Both the position numbers and the translations under genes were made by a program. From a virus, in the IMG/VR virus record IMGVR_UViG_3300006737_000209, positions 1 to 24,166 of that record: a DNA stretch of 24,166 nt. One strand, written 5' to 3'. Shown here in pieces: positions 1 to 6,583 of the stretch. The stretch's first letter is position 1; each line of letters starts with the position of its first letter. The notes beneath the pieces were generated by a model. That model did not search any database. It had not been told where the DNA came from and saw only the letters and a list, made by a program, of their open reading frames with translations.

Positions 1-463
1 TATGGTCTGTATTAGGACTTGCACCTATTTCTAGTATACCGTTACTTTCATAAAAAGTAGGTTTACCACCTAGAGAAAGAATTGTAAAACCTGAATTAGC
101 ATCATTACCATGAGCATTAAATTCATCACCAAAAAAGTTTGTATCTACACTTCCTGATATATTTCCGGCTACTTCTAAATTACCTGATGCTGTTATATGG
201 TTAGCTATAAAATTAGCGCTAGAACTTACATTTTTACTTATCGTAATTAAATCAGTAGTGCCTTCAGTTAGTTCTATAAAATTAGAGCCTCCTGCTTTGA
301 GGATAATTTTATCGTCTGTAAATTTTATTTTGGTATTGCTATCTCCGTGATGTATTATCTCATCTTTAACGTATAAGTTAGAAGCACTTATATTGTTAGT
401 TACATCAAGAGAGTTTAGCGTAGCGTCAGAGCCACTTACTATAAGTTTTTTCCAGTTCGGCAT
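1..463 (-). CDS. Fibre-like virion protein, 3' end cut by window edge
   Basis: An open frame starts with ATG at 461-463 and runs off the left edge, giving 154 codons without a stop. The protein begins MPNWKKLIVSGS, nearly the same opening as the fibre-like protein at 767-1741, and continues with Ser/Gly/Asn/Thr-rich, beta-prone sequence containing short SGN/SGS motifs (ITASGNLEVAGNISGS). This composition is typical of phage tail fibre and virion-surface proteins; the exact role cannot be read. It follows a terminator at 543-558 and a TATTTATA motif at 530-537, so it probably starts its own transcription unit. The leader of about 66 nt contains GC-rich blocks but no Shine-Dalgarno sequence. 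I see no catalytic motif. Structural protein is likely; fibre versus baseplate decoration is undecided. Confidence 0.7.
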   Translation of the reverse strand, partial: MPNWKKLIVSGSDATLNSLDVTNNISASNLYVKDEIIHHGDSNTKIKFTDDKIILKAGGSNFIELTEGTTDLITISKNVSSSANFIANHITASGNLEVAGNISGSVDTNFFGDEFNAHGNDANSGFTILSLGGKPTFYESNGILEIGASPNTDH

Positions 464-529
464 ATCTAATTTTATTACGGTTGGTTACAGGACTACCTGC
501 CCACTTCCCTTACGGGCCAATAATATAGT

Positions 530-537
530 TATAAATA
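530..537 (-). promoter_or_regulatory. TATTTATA motif, candidate late promoter
   Basis: Gene-sense sequence gcTATTTATAac lies 66 nt before the ATG at 463 and just after the terminator hairpin 543-558. It is one copy of an octamer found upstream of most transcription units here. Promoter function is inferred from position and recurrence only. Confidence 0.5.
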
Positions 538-542
538 GCAAA

Positions 543-558
543 AGGTCCCAAAGGACCT
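543..558 (-). terminator. Probable intrinsic terminator after the 55-aa gene
   Basis: In gene sense, AGGTCC pairs with GGACCT around a TTTG loop (6-bp stem), followed by TTTTGCTATTT. It begins 5 nt after the stop codon of the 55-aa gene and precedes the next promoter motif. The T-tract is short and interrupted, so termination may be partial. Confidence 0.6.
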
Positions 559-563
559 AGTAC

Positions 564-731
564 TTATTTTATTGCTTTAATATGATCTGTTATCTTTTTA
601 AATACTGTGAAGAATATTTCAAATTCATTACCTTTGAAATCTGCTGTTCTTAATTTAGCAAGAATAAATTCTGCTTCTTTTTTTGTAAGACCCTCATCTT
701 TCTTAGGTTTTATTTTTTCTATTAATCCCAT
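564..731 (-). CDS. Small 55-aa protein, function unknown
   Basis: ATG at 729-731 opens a 55-codon frame ending in TAA at 564-566. The protein starts MGLIEKIKPKKDEGLTKKEA, is rich in Lys and Glu, and looks mostly helical, with a TKKEAEFILAKLR segment and a C-terminal aromatic stretch (FEIFFTVFKKI). There is no signal peptide or membrane segment. Its reality is supported by the surroundings: a TATTTATA motif 44 nt upstream, a hairpin terminator 5 nt after the stop, and same-strand placement between two fibre-like genes. I have the impression of similar short proteins in other T4-like marine phages, but I cannot name a function. No Shine-Dalgarno sequence is present; the leader is A-rich. Confidence 0.65.
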   Translation of the reverse strand: MGLIEKIKPKKDEGLTKKEAEFILAKLRTADFKGNEFEIFFTVFKKITDHIKAIK

Positions 732-766
732 AAACTTTTTTTTGATAAAACTATTTTTAAATTATA

Positions 767-1741
767 CTATACATATATAAATATTTCTCCAGCTTCTATT
801 CTTATATTACCGTAATGATCAGCTAATGAACCTGATGCATCTTCTAATGAACCAGAAAATACACCACCTACATAATAAGCAGGAGATGCTCCATTACCTT
901 GGCTAGCTCCGAAATTATGTCCTACAGCTAACCTTCCATCATTACCATTAAAATCACCATTCCAAAATATAGCTGAACCTGAATGAGCTGTACCACCTGA
1001 TCCACCAAATATAATACCAGATTCATCACCTACCGAACTAGAACCTGAGTTAAGAAGTATAAATTTATCTTCTATATCTAGATTAGTAACATTAAGTTGT
1101 GTTGTAGTACCTGATACGGTTAAATTACCTCCTACATATGCATTGTTAGTTACAGTTAAACCGCTAAACGTAGGTGAATCGCCAGTTTGTAATTGTAAAT
1201 CGTGTGTTATACCATTAATACTTATAGAACCTTGACTTGGAACTGATATAGAACCTGAAACTGTTCCTGTAGGTAGTAGTGCGTCTATATCACCGGTAGT
1301 AACTGTACCGACTGTTGTAATAGCAGATTGTAAGAAGTGTTCTCCAGCTACAAAGTTAGTAGTTGAATCATGATCGATTTGTGCTGAAGCTGAAACTAAA
1401 CCGGACGGCAAAATAGCTGTTACGTTACCAGATGTTACAGTACCTAATGTAGTAAGATCACCAGTAGTAGAGTTAATATCTACTTGACTTGAGCCTGATA
1501 TTAATCCACCTGTTAAGCTAAAAGTTAAAGTATCGTTACCTGCTGAACCTGATATGTTAATTTCATTACTTCCTGTAGCGAAAGTTAACTGGCCGTTTTG
1601 ATTGTCAGCTATAAGATGAACACCGCCTATTGAAGCAGATACAAATGCGGTTTGAGCTGTTACAGATGTTAAGTACCCAGCGTCATTTGTTAATTGAGAT
1701 ATATTAGACCCTGATACTATTAATTTTTTCCACTTTGCCAT
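767..1741 (-). CDS. Fibre-like virion protein with WKKLIVSGS N-terminus and internal repeats
   Basis: A 324-aa Ser/Gly/Thr-rich, beta-prone protein, probably a tail fibre or other virion-surface component. It opens MAKWKKLIVSGS, shared with the neighbouring gene at 1-463. Residues about 81-122 and 115-164 form two imperfect repeats built around GTVTSGNVTAILPSG and GTVTTGDIDALLPTG, each ending in an SGS/SAS turn. Residues about 203-235 (GNLTVSGTTTQLNVTNLDIE, then DKFILLNSGS) resemble a module I know from other phage fibre proteins. No enzymatic motif is visible. It has its own upstream TATTTATA motif (1770-1777) and no Shine-Dalgarno sequence. The last codons overlap the TATTTATA motif serving the next small gene. 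Fibre-like is well supported; receptor-binding function is not shown. Confidence 0.7.
   Translation of the reverse strand: MAKWKKLIVSGSNISQLTNDAGYLTSVTAQTAFVSASIGGVHLIADNQNGQLTFATGSNEINISGSAGNDTLTFSLTGGLISGSSQVDINSTTGDLTTLGTVTSGNVTAILPSGLVSASAQIDHDSTTNFVAGEHFLQSAITTVGTVTTGDIDALLPTGTVSGSISVPSQGSISINGITHDLQLQTGDSPTFSGLTVTNNAYVGGNLTVSGTTTQLNVTNLDIEDKFILLNSGSSSVGDESGIIFGGSGGTAHSGSAIFWNGDFNGNDGRLAVGHNFGASQGNGASPAYYVGGVFSGSLEDASGSLADHYGNIRIEAGEIFIYV
776..783 (-). promoter_or_regulatory. TATTTATA motif before the 55-aa gene
   Basis: Gene-sense aaTATTTATAta lies inside the last codons of the fibre-like gene and 44 nt upstream of the ATG at 731. It is the only exact gene-sense copy that overlaps coding sequence, and it still precedes a gene start. 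Function is inferred from the shared motif. Confidence 0.45.
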
Positions 1742-1769
1742 GTCTATACAAAAATTTTAATTGTTTTAT

Positions 1770-1777
1770 TATAAATA
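1770..1777 (-). promoter_or_regulatory. TATTTATA motif before the 324-aa fibre-like gene
   Basis: Gene-sense aaTATTTATAat, in the 40-nt spacer 1742-1781, 28 nt upstream of the ATG at 1741. Same octamer and placement as the other candidate late promoters. Confidence 0.5.
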
Positions 1778-1781
1778 TTAG

Positions 1782-2069
1782 TTAATTATTAAAACCAAAG
1801 TAGTATTCGTTACTAGAACTATAAAATAATCCACCTTCTACTGGTGTTGGAGTTACTGATTGAGAATTAAACTGTAAAATACCTTGAGTATTTACTTTTA
1901 ACTTTTCTTCTCCACCTACTTTTATGTTAAAAATTTCTTCTACCCCGTCTAAATCTATAAACACCGATCCTGTAGTAGCAAAAGAGCCTGAAATATTAAG
2001 AGAACCTGTTAAATATTCTCCTAATTCAGGTAATTCGTTTTTTATTTGTTCCCAAAACAGTTGCGCCAT
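1782..2069 (-). CDS. Small fibre-like structural protein, 95 aa
   Basis: A 95-aa protein with two visible parts. The N-terminal helix (MAQLFWEQIKNELPELGEYL) is followed by beta-prone sequence with GSLNISGSF and TTGSVFIDLDG motifs and an aromatic C-terminus (NEYYFGFNN). The SGS-type turns resemble the fibre-like proteins downstream, so a small virion or fibre-associated role is likely; no named family is recognised. Its ATG overlaps the stop codon of the gp15-like gene by one base (TAATG), which suggests translational coupling at the end of the neck-gene operon. The next gene has its own promoter motif. Confidence 0.65.
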   Translation of the reverse strand: MAQLFWEQIKNELPELGEYLTGSLNISGSFATTGSVFIDLDGVEEIFNIKVGGEEKLKVNTQGILQFNSQSVTPTPVEGGLFYSSSNEYYFGFNN

Positions 2070-3328
2070 TATACTACTAATTTTCCTGTTACCACTATTT
2101 CCATTTCATCAGTTATAGCAAATCCTAACGATGGTGCAAAGTCTACTTTAAGAAGTGTACCGTCTTCTTCTATAGAAGTAATATTAGTTTTAGCCACAGC
2201 AGATCCATTTATAAAAACTTGAAAATCGTCAATAGTTGGTGTAGGAAAATTAGCAGGAGGTACTGCTATAGAAACATCTGGAAAAAATATAGAGTTATCA
2301 CTATCATTTATCACAGTTGCGTAACCATTGCTACTTATAGCTTTATTTATAGCTAAATAAGTACGTTCAGATTGAGTCATTCCACTTTGATTAATAGTAG
2401 TTTCTACTCTTCCTGCAAATGAATCATAAAATCTACCAGATGGTGCTTGACTAGCAGGTGATGATGATGCAACATTAAGTATTTCTTCAGTACCTGCTAC
2501 TTCTAAACCAAATTTTACTGATGATTTTGAATAAAACTTATTCATATTAGCTATAGACGTATTTATACTATCGGGAACTATGTGTCCCATCATTTTTATC
2601 TCAAACGATGTCTTAACTGTACGGTCTTGCCCTTGAGTCATCTCAGTTGAAGTAGTATAATTATCTATCATAGCTCTAAAATTGAACTTTTCAGGGTCTC
2701 CCCAATAAGCATCTGATGCAAAATTGATAGACTCTACTATTTTATTCATCTGCTCTACATACTCTGTAAAAACTACGCAAGAGTAGGTAATATTAACGTA
2801 ATCTGGTATAATTACACCGTATAATTCTTGAACTGGGTCTCTATTTGATAGAGCAGCAAATTTATCGTATACATTTTTCTTAGAATACTTTTTTTGAAAG
2901 ATAGAAAAGTTATTTGGATTGTTAGCATCTAACTTATTACCTAAACTTCTATTTTTTTCAACTGAATCTCTTTTGAACATTATTAACGGTGTTTGTATTT
3001 TACCGTTTTTATCTCTATAGAAGCCGTCTTTTTGAACTGCTTTCCATCTTTCAGGGGATCCGTATAGAATAGGTACATTAACCCTTTTTCCATTCCTAGT
3101 AACCGAAGGTTTAATTACATTATTAAAATAATAAATTATAGTTTCATCAATATCTCTTAATCCAATGTGGAATTGTTTAACATCGTCACCTTTTACTGAT
3201 CTATTATACCCTCTATTCTTTTTTAAAACGTCAGGAGTAGGTTGTTTTTGAGAATTATTATAAGTCTTGATAGAGTCTTGCGATAATTGAGACTGTCTTT
3301 TAGGTACTATTCTAGTTCTTTTAGCCAT
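2069..3328 (-). CDS. Tail sheath stabiliser/completion protein, gp15-like, with extra C-terminal domain
   Basis: A 419-aa protein resembling T4 gp15, which caps the tail and joins it to the neck. Residues about 50-255 carry the gp15-like order of features: a region around YYFNNVIKPSVTRNG, the strand KRVNVPILYGSPERW, TPLIMFKRDSV, the VFTEYVEQMNKIVESINF helix region, and a final FEIKMMGHIVPDS strand. T4 gp15 is about 270 aa, so this protein is clearly longer. The basic N-terminus (residues 1-50) and the Ser-rich linker plus beta-prone tail (about 285-419) are additions. The tail looks like a small beta-sandwich. It follows the gp14-like gene by 3 nt and overlaps the next gene by 1 nt. Assignment rests on motif order and synteny, not on an alignment. 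Confidence 0.65.
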   Translation of the reverse strand: MAKRTRIVPKRQSQLSQDSIKTYNNSQKQPTPDVLKKNRGYNRSVKGDDVKQFHIGLRDIDETIIYYFNNVIKPSVTRNGKRVNVPILYGSPERWKAVQKDGFYRDKNGKIQTPLIMFKRDSVEKNRSLGNKLDANNPNNFSIFQKKYSKKNVYDKFAALSNRDPVQELYGVIIPDYVNITYSCVVFTEYVEQMNKIVESINFASDAYWGDPEKFNFRAMIDNYTTSTEMTQGQDRTVKTSFEIKMMGHIVPDSINTSIANMNKFYSKSSVKFGLEVAGTEEILNVASSSPASQAPSGRFYDSFAGRVETTINQSGMTQSERTYLAINKAISSNGYATVINDSDNSIFFPDVSIAVPPANFPTPTIDDFQVFINGSAVAKTNITSIEEDGTLLKVDFAPSLGFAITDEMEIVVTGKLVV

Positions 3329-3331
3329 AAT

Positions 3332-3817
3332 TTATCTTACTCTTTGGATTCCTACTTTTTCTGCTCTTGTCAAGTGACAGTCTACTATTATAGATTCAGA
3401 AGAACCAAATTTACTACCATAATCGGTTAAATTATAGCTACTATCCCTACCTATGAATAATTGGTTCTCTCTTACTGTATCTACTTCGTAATAGTCTTCA
3501 TGCCAAAATACTATATCACCTACTTCAGGTACTACATTTGCATCTACTAAATCTTTTCTTATGAAAGCAAATGAGGCTTCTCTATTTAAATCTGGACCAA
3601 ATTCATCTACATCTATTACTTGATCTCCTCTAGTAATAAGACAATTAAATTTAACTGGGTCTAAATAAACTTTATCTGTAGCTTCTCCGTAAATATTAGA
3701 TTGAGTATCGCTTAAAGATAGTTTGTAGTAGCCTATTTCTTGTTCTACTATATCTTTTAAAAGTTCTCTACCAATCCTAGTGAGAACATTGAAATCTTTT
3801 TGACTACCAAATAACAT
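3332..3817 (-). CDS. Neck / head-completion protein, gp14-like by position
   Basis: A 161-aa protein between the gp13-like and gp15-like genes, the slot of the T4 neck protein gp14. It starts with a helical region (ISRIGRELL-type, residues about 10-30, containing LLKDIVEQEIGYYKLSL). The rest is beta-rich, including NIYGEATDKVYLDPV, a CLITRGDQ strand, and PEVGDIVFWHEDYYEVD. That last phrase is typical of small head-closure or tail-joining proteins with a beta-barrel. It is shorter than T4 gp14 (about 256 aa), so homology is uncertain and the call depends on context. It starts 3 nt after the 101-aa gene and ends 3 nt before the gp15-like gene, so the group is probably one operon. No Shine-Dalgarno sequence precedes it. 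Confidence 0.5.
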   Translation of the reverse strand: MLFGSQKDFNVLTRIGRELLKDIVEQEIGYYKLSLSDTQSNIYGEATDKVYLDPVKFNCLITRGDQVIDVDEFGPDLNREASFAFIRKDLVDANVVPEVGDIVFWHEDYYEVDTVRENQLFIGRDSSYNLTDYGSKFGSSESIIVDCHLTRAEKVGIQRVR

Positions 3818-3820
3818 ATG

Positions 3821-4126
3821 TTACTTTTTCTTTTCAATTGTTTTTTCTGCAACTTCTATTTTTTTAACTTCGGGTATTCTTTGTATAGAAGTTTGTTTAA
3901 ATGAAGCGAAAGCTTCACTAGCTGTTTTAGTAGTTAGTATTTTAACTTTTAATACAGCAGTATTATTATTTGAATCATGTGATACCTGGCCGATAGTTAG
4001 TACACTGGGTATAGCTCTAAGCATTTCTCCAATATCCTGTACTGTAACATCTTCGGAATGCCCTACTCTTACCATAGCTTGGTAGATAGAAAATTGTATC
4101 TCATTTATCAATTTTAATATTTTCAT
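3821..4126 (-). CDS. Conserved-looking 101-aa protein in the neck operon, function unknown
   Basis: A 101-aa protein between the gp13-like and gp14-like genes. It starts with an amphipathic helix (MKILKLINEIQFSIYQAM), then DVTVQDIGEMLRAIPSVLTI, then a strand pair around NNNTAVLKVKILTT, and ends in a Lys/Glu tail. The pattern helix, IPSVLTI strand, hydrophobic strand, helix is reminiscent of small ferredoxin-like or ACT-like folds, but that is a guess from secondary structure. The ATG overlaps the stop of the gp13-like gene by one base, so it is probably translationally coupled. T4 has no gene in this position. It may be a neck subunit or an assembly factor; the sequence does not decide. Confidence 0.6.
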   Translation of the reverse strand: MKILKLINEIQFSIYQAMVRVGHSEDVTVQDIGEMLRAIPSVLTIGQVSHDSNNNTAVLKVKILTTKTASEAFASFKQTSIQRIPEVKKIEVAEKTIEKKK

Positions 4127-5325
4127 TATCCTATGTATATGTGCATTGGTACCCCAGCCATAGCATCGTTTATATATTTTGTTTGTGTTGCTGCAAGTTC
4201 TAATTGATTAGTCATTGATGCAGTTTGCATAGTAGCTTTTAAATCTTCAACTAAGAATACTTTTTCTTCTCTTGCATCTTGTAGAAGATCTGATGCATTC
4301 ATAGTTACTTCTGAGCCAGGTACGGGCACCGTTTGGTACTTTCCTCTTACGTATGCAAGCATTTCTTTAGCAGTTGCTGCTGCATATTTAAAAATCCACT
4401 GTCTTCCTATAGCGTTAATTTCAGAATAAACTAAATTTTGAGCATTAACATTTGAAATATTAGTAGATACTCCTGAGGTTGATGTTCCTCCTCCAGAACC
4501 TTGAACACTACCTTCAGTTGAGGCGGTAGCATCTATACTTACTCCGTCTCCAGTATCGTAAGTTTTTTCTTCAGTTCTATAGTACTGTACTTTAAGTTTA
4601 CCTTCATTTTTTGGAACTGGAAATATTCTTAGTTTATTATTATTTATTTCAAAAGAATAAGACGATCTTCTTATTTGGTCGTTAAATTCAATAGCTTGTA
4701 CTTTAAGTAAGTCATAAGAAGCAGGCATTAATAGGAAATTAACACCGGGACTAAACGAGCCGAAATCGAATGCATCCATAAGGGACTGTATACCTGTTCC
4801 TGTTCCTGCATATGGGTCAAAATATCGTAATATTGAAGGTGGAGCTTCATAAAAAACTTTTCTTACTTCTATATCTCCGTCATTAATTAAAGCTTCTAGA
4901 TCATACTCTTGTTGATTTATTTTTAAATCTATCAAAGCACTTTTCATATCTACATCACCTCCTACTCCTGCTTCCATTCCATACTGCTTACTAGTCTCTA
5001 TGACACTTTTTAAACTAGGTTTAAATAAAGTTGTATTGACTGCAGTACCTGAAGCTGAACCACCGATTTGACTTGAAATAGTTTCTGCTGCTATGGCTTC
5101 TATAACTTCTTTACCATAAGCGGTTACTGCCTCTTCAAAAGCAGTATAAAAATTTCTTTCACTTAGTTCAACGTCTAGTACAGGAAAGCCTAATTTTTCA
5201 GCTATGTATCTAGCTACTTTAGGTGCATCTTCTTGAAAAGCTAAATCATCATCGTAAAAACCAAAAGGAGTAGATTCTCCAGCTACGAAGTTAGTACTAC
5301 CGTCCCAAATTGCAATATCAGCCAT
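4126..5325 (-). CDS. Neck / head-tail connector protein, gp13-like
   Basis: A 399-aa virion protein in the position of T4 neck protein gp13. Features in order: an N-terminal region with NFVAGESTPFGFYDDD; a helical block at about 35-80 (KVARYIAEKLGFPVLDVEL, then FEEAVTAYGKEVIEA), typical of connector proteins that pack against the portal; a central beta-rich region around 155-255; a Ser/Gly/Thr-rich linker at about 262-292; and a C-terminal helical part (YSEINAIGRQWIFKYAAATA, residues 300-319, followed by RGKYQTVPVPG). The YSEIN...GRQW...RGK pattern is one I associate with neck/structural proteins of marine T4-like phages. It precedes the gp14- and gp15-like genes in one tightly spaced run. 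Connector role is likely; the gp13 label is partly synteny. Confidence 0.55.
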   Translation of the reverse strand: MADIAIWDGSTNFVAGESTPFGFYDDDLAFQEDAPKVARYIAEKLGFPVLDVELSERNFYTAFEEAVTAYGKEVIEAIAAETISSQIGGSASGTAVNTTLFKPSLKSVIETSKQYGMEAGVGGDVDMKSALIDLKINQQEYDLEALINDGDIEVRKVFYEAPPSILRYFDPYAGTGTGIQSLMDAFDFGSFSPGVNFLLMPASYDLLKVQAIEFNDQIRRSSYSFEINNNKLRIFPVPKNEGKLKVQYYRTEEKTYDTGDGVSIDATASTEGSVQGSGGGTSTSGVSTNISNVNAQNLVYSEINAIGRQWIFKYAAATAKEMLAYVRGKYQTVPVPGSEVTMNASDLLQDAREEKVFLVEDLKATMQTASMTNQLELAATQTKYINDAMAGVPMHIYIG

Positions 5326-5336
5326 ATTATTTTATT

Positions 5337-5759
5337 TTATGTTAATGCTATAAAATAACCTACAGTAGCATCAGGGTCTATTGGAGATGCTTTTATAGAT
5401 CTTAGATCTCCATATAAAAATCCGTCGTTAAAAGTTTCACTAACGAACTCTGAGCTAAAGATAAAACTACCGCTACCGGTTACTAAAAAATTAAGCTCTC
5501 CAGTAGAACCACTAACTTGTAAGTTGATTGAGCTACTTGCAAAATTAGTTACTCTAGCATACTTTATACTACTTGATACAAACTGACCAGCTCCTGGTAG
5601 GTTATCTACGTTAATTAATTCTGTTGAAGAACCTGAAGGTATGTTCATTACTCTAGAGTCTGCATGATTGATACCGGGAATACGTATTTCTACGTTAGTA
5701 CCTCTTTCAACTCCGTTAAGTTTAACTCTTTCTCTTATAAAGTAAGTAAAATTGGCCAT
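5337..5759 (-). CDS. Small beta-rich structural protein, 140 aa
   Basis: A 140-aa protein, mostly Ser/Gly/Thr with alternating hydrophobic residues, which suggests a beta-sandwich. Recognisable stretches are IKYARVTNFASSSINLQVSG, then FLVTGSGSFIFSSE, then YGDLRSIKASPIDPDATVGY near the end. This pattern, with the 'GDL..I.A......V.YFIA' close, resembles small head-decoration or virion structural proteins in other phages, but I cannot name a family. It begins the neck operon: a TATTTATAAATA motif lies 12 nt before the ATG and the gp13-like gene starts 11 nt after the stop. The very short leader has no Shine-Dalgarno sequence. A head-decoration or neck-associated role is plausible and unproven. 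Confidence 0.6.
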   Translation of the reverse strand: MANFTYFIRERVKLNGVERGTNVEIRIPGINHADSRVMNIPSGSSTELINVDNLPGAGQFVSSSIKYARVTNFASSSINLQVSGSTGELNFLVTGSGSFIFSSEFVSETFNDGFLYGDLRSIKASPIDPDATVGYFIALT

Positions 5760-5771
5760 GTTGATATAGTT

Positions 5772-5783
5772 TATTTATAAATA
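5772..5783 (-). promoter_or_regulatory. TATTTATAAATA motif before the neck operon
   Basis: The 12-base palindrome TATTTATAAATA holds both TATTTATA (gene sense, 5776-5783) and the T4-type TATAAATA (gene sense, 5772-5779). It lies 12 nt upstream of the ATG at 5759. The next bases, AACTATATCAAC, closely match those before the portal gene. If TATAAATA is the active core, the mRNA leader is only a few bases long. Confidence 0.6.
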
Positions 5784-5787
5784 GCAA

Positions 5788-6474
5788 TTAATCCCTGAAG
5801 GTTTTATATACCTCTAATATAGGGGCAACTATATGATGTCTATGATTATATTCTAAAGAAGCTGTTTTAAATCCAGGTACGTTTTCTTCTAACCTAGCTA
5901 AAAACGAAAATCCAGTATCTCTTTTATTTTTGAGATCAATTTGAGCTAAATCTCCGCATATTACCATTTTAGATCCTTGACCTAATCTACCTATAACTGT
6001 TTCCATTTGACTATGAGTTACGTTTTGAGCTTCGTCTACTATTACAAATGAATTAACAAATGTTCTTCCTCTCATAAAAGCAAAAGGTACAATTTCTATA
6101 CTTCCTGCTTCCATTTCTTTCCTTACTTTAGCTTCGTTGTAAAGCATGAATAAGTTATGATAAATTGGTGCTAACCAAGGATCCATTTTTTCTCTTATAT
6201 CTCCTGGTAAAAATCCTATTTCTTCTTTAGCTACTGTTGGTCTTGTTATGATAACTTTTTCTATCTGTTTAGTAAATAGCATATCTAGAGCAACTTGTGT
6301 TGCAACCAATGTTTTTCCAGATCCAGCCATACCTTTAAGCATAGTAATTGGGTTTTCTAGTATAAGTGCTTTTGCTCTTTTTTGTTCTTCGTTAAGTTGT
6401 ACGTTAAATTTAATTGGTCTTTTCGGTCTTCTTTTTTGAACGAACACGTCGTCGTTGTGGTGGTTTGAAGGCAT
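5788..6474 (-). CDS. phoH: PhoH-like P-loop ATPase
   Basis: A 228-aa PhoH-family ATPase, a cytoplasmic P-loop protein related to superfamily 1 helicases and common in marine phages. Walker A is GMAGSGKT at residues 48-55. The family signature TRPTVAKEEIGFLPGDIREK lies at 78-97. Walker B is VIVDEAQN at 144-151 (Asp147, Glu148), and GDLAQIDL at 174-181 is the sensor-like motif. The length covers the PhoH domain alone, preceded by about 20 basic and polar residues. Phage PhoH is often called phosphate-starvation related, but its role in infection is unsettled; an RNA-related role is another possibility. It sits alone between the capsid terminator and the neck operon with its own TATTTATA motif, an insertion relative to T4. 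Confidence 0.93.
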   Translation of the reverse strand: MPSNHHNDDVFVQKRRPKRPIKFNVQLNEEQKRAKALILENPITMLKGMAGSGKTLVATQVALDMLFTKQIEKVIITRPTVAKEEIGFLPGDIREKMDPWLAPIYHNLFMLYNEAKVRKEMEAGSIEIVPFAFMRGRTFVNSFVIVDEAQNVTHSQMETVIGRLGQGSKMVICGDLAQIDLKNKRDTGFSFLARLEENVPGFKTASLEYNHRHHIVAPILEVYKTFRD

Positions 6475-6499
6475 ATATAATAACGTTTTAGTTTCTTTA

Positions 6500-6507
6500 T
6501 ATAAATA
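6500..6507 (-). promoter_or_regulatory. TATTTATA motif before phoH
   Basis: Gene-sense gaTATTTATAta lies 25 nt upstream of the phoH ATG at 6474 and 23 nt after the terminator 6531-6556. Its place right after a strong terminator supports promoter function. Confidence 0.55.
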
Positions 6508-6530
6508 TCGGAAAAATAAAGTATATAACC

Positions 6531-6556
6531 AAAAAAAAAGAGGCCCGAAGGCCTCT
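6531..6556 (-). terminator. Strong intrinsic terminator after the major capsid gene
   Basis: In gene sense, AGAGGCC pairs with GGCCTCT around a TTCG tetraloop, and the second arm runs into nine T residues. The GC-rich 7-bp stem, stable UUCG loop and long U-tract make a classic Rho-independent terminator. It lies 27 nt after the capsid stop codon and isolates the capsid unit from phoH. Confidence 0.92.
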
Positions 6557-6583
6557 CTTAATTTATAGAAAATCTATGTTAGA

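Noticed and set aside
2344-2567. Two gene-sense TATAAATA sequences inside the gp15-like gene (2344-2351, 2560-2567)
   Set aside because: They match the T4 late core exactly but lie mid-gene and no gene start follows nearby, except that the end of this gene leads to the 95-aa gene over 270 nt away. Treated as chance.
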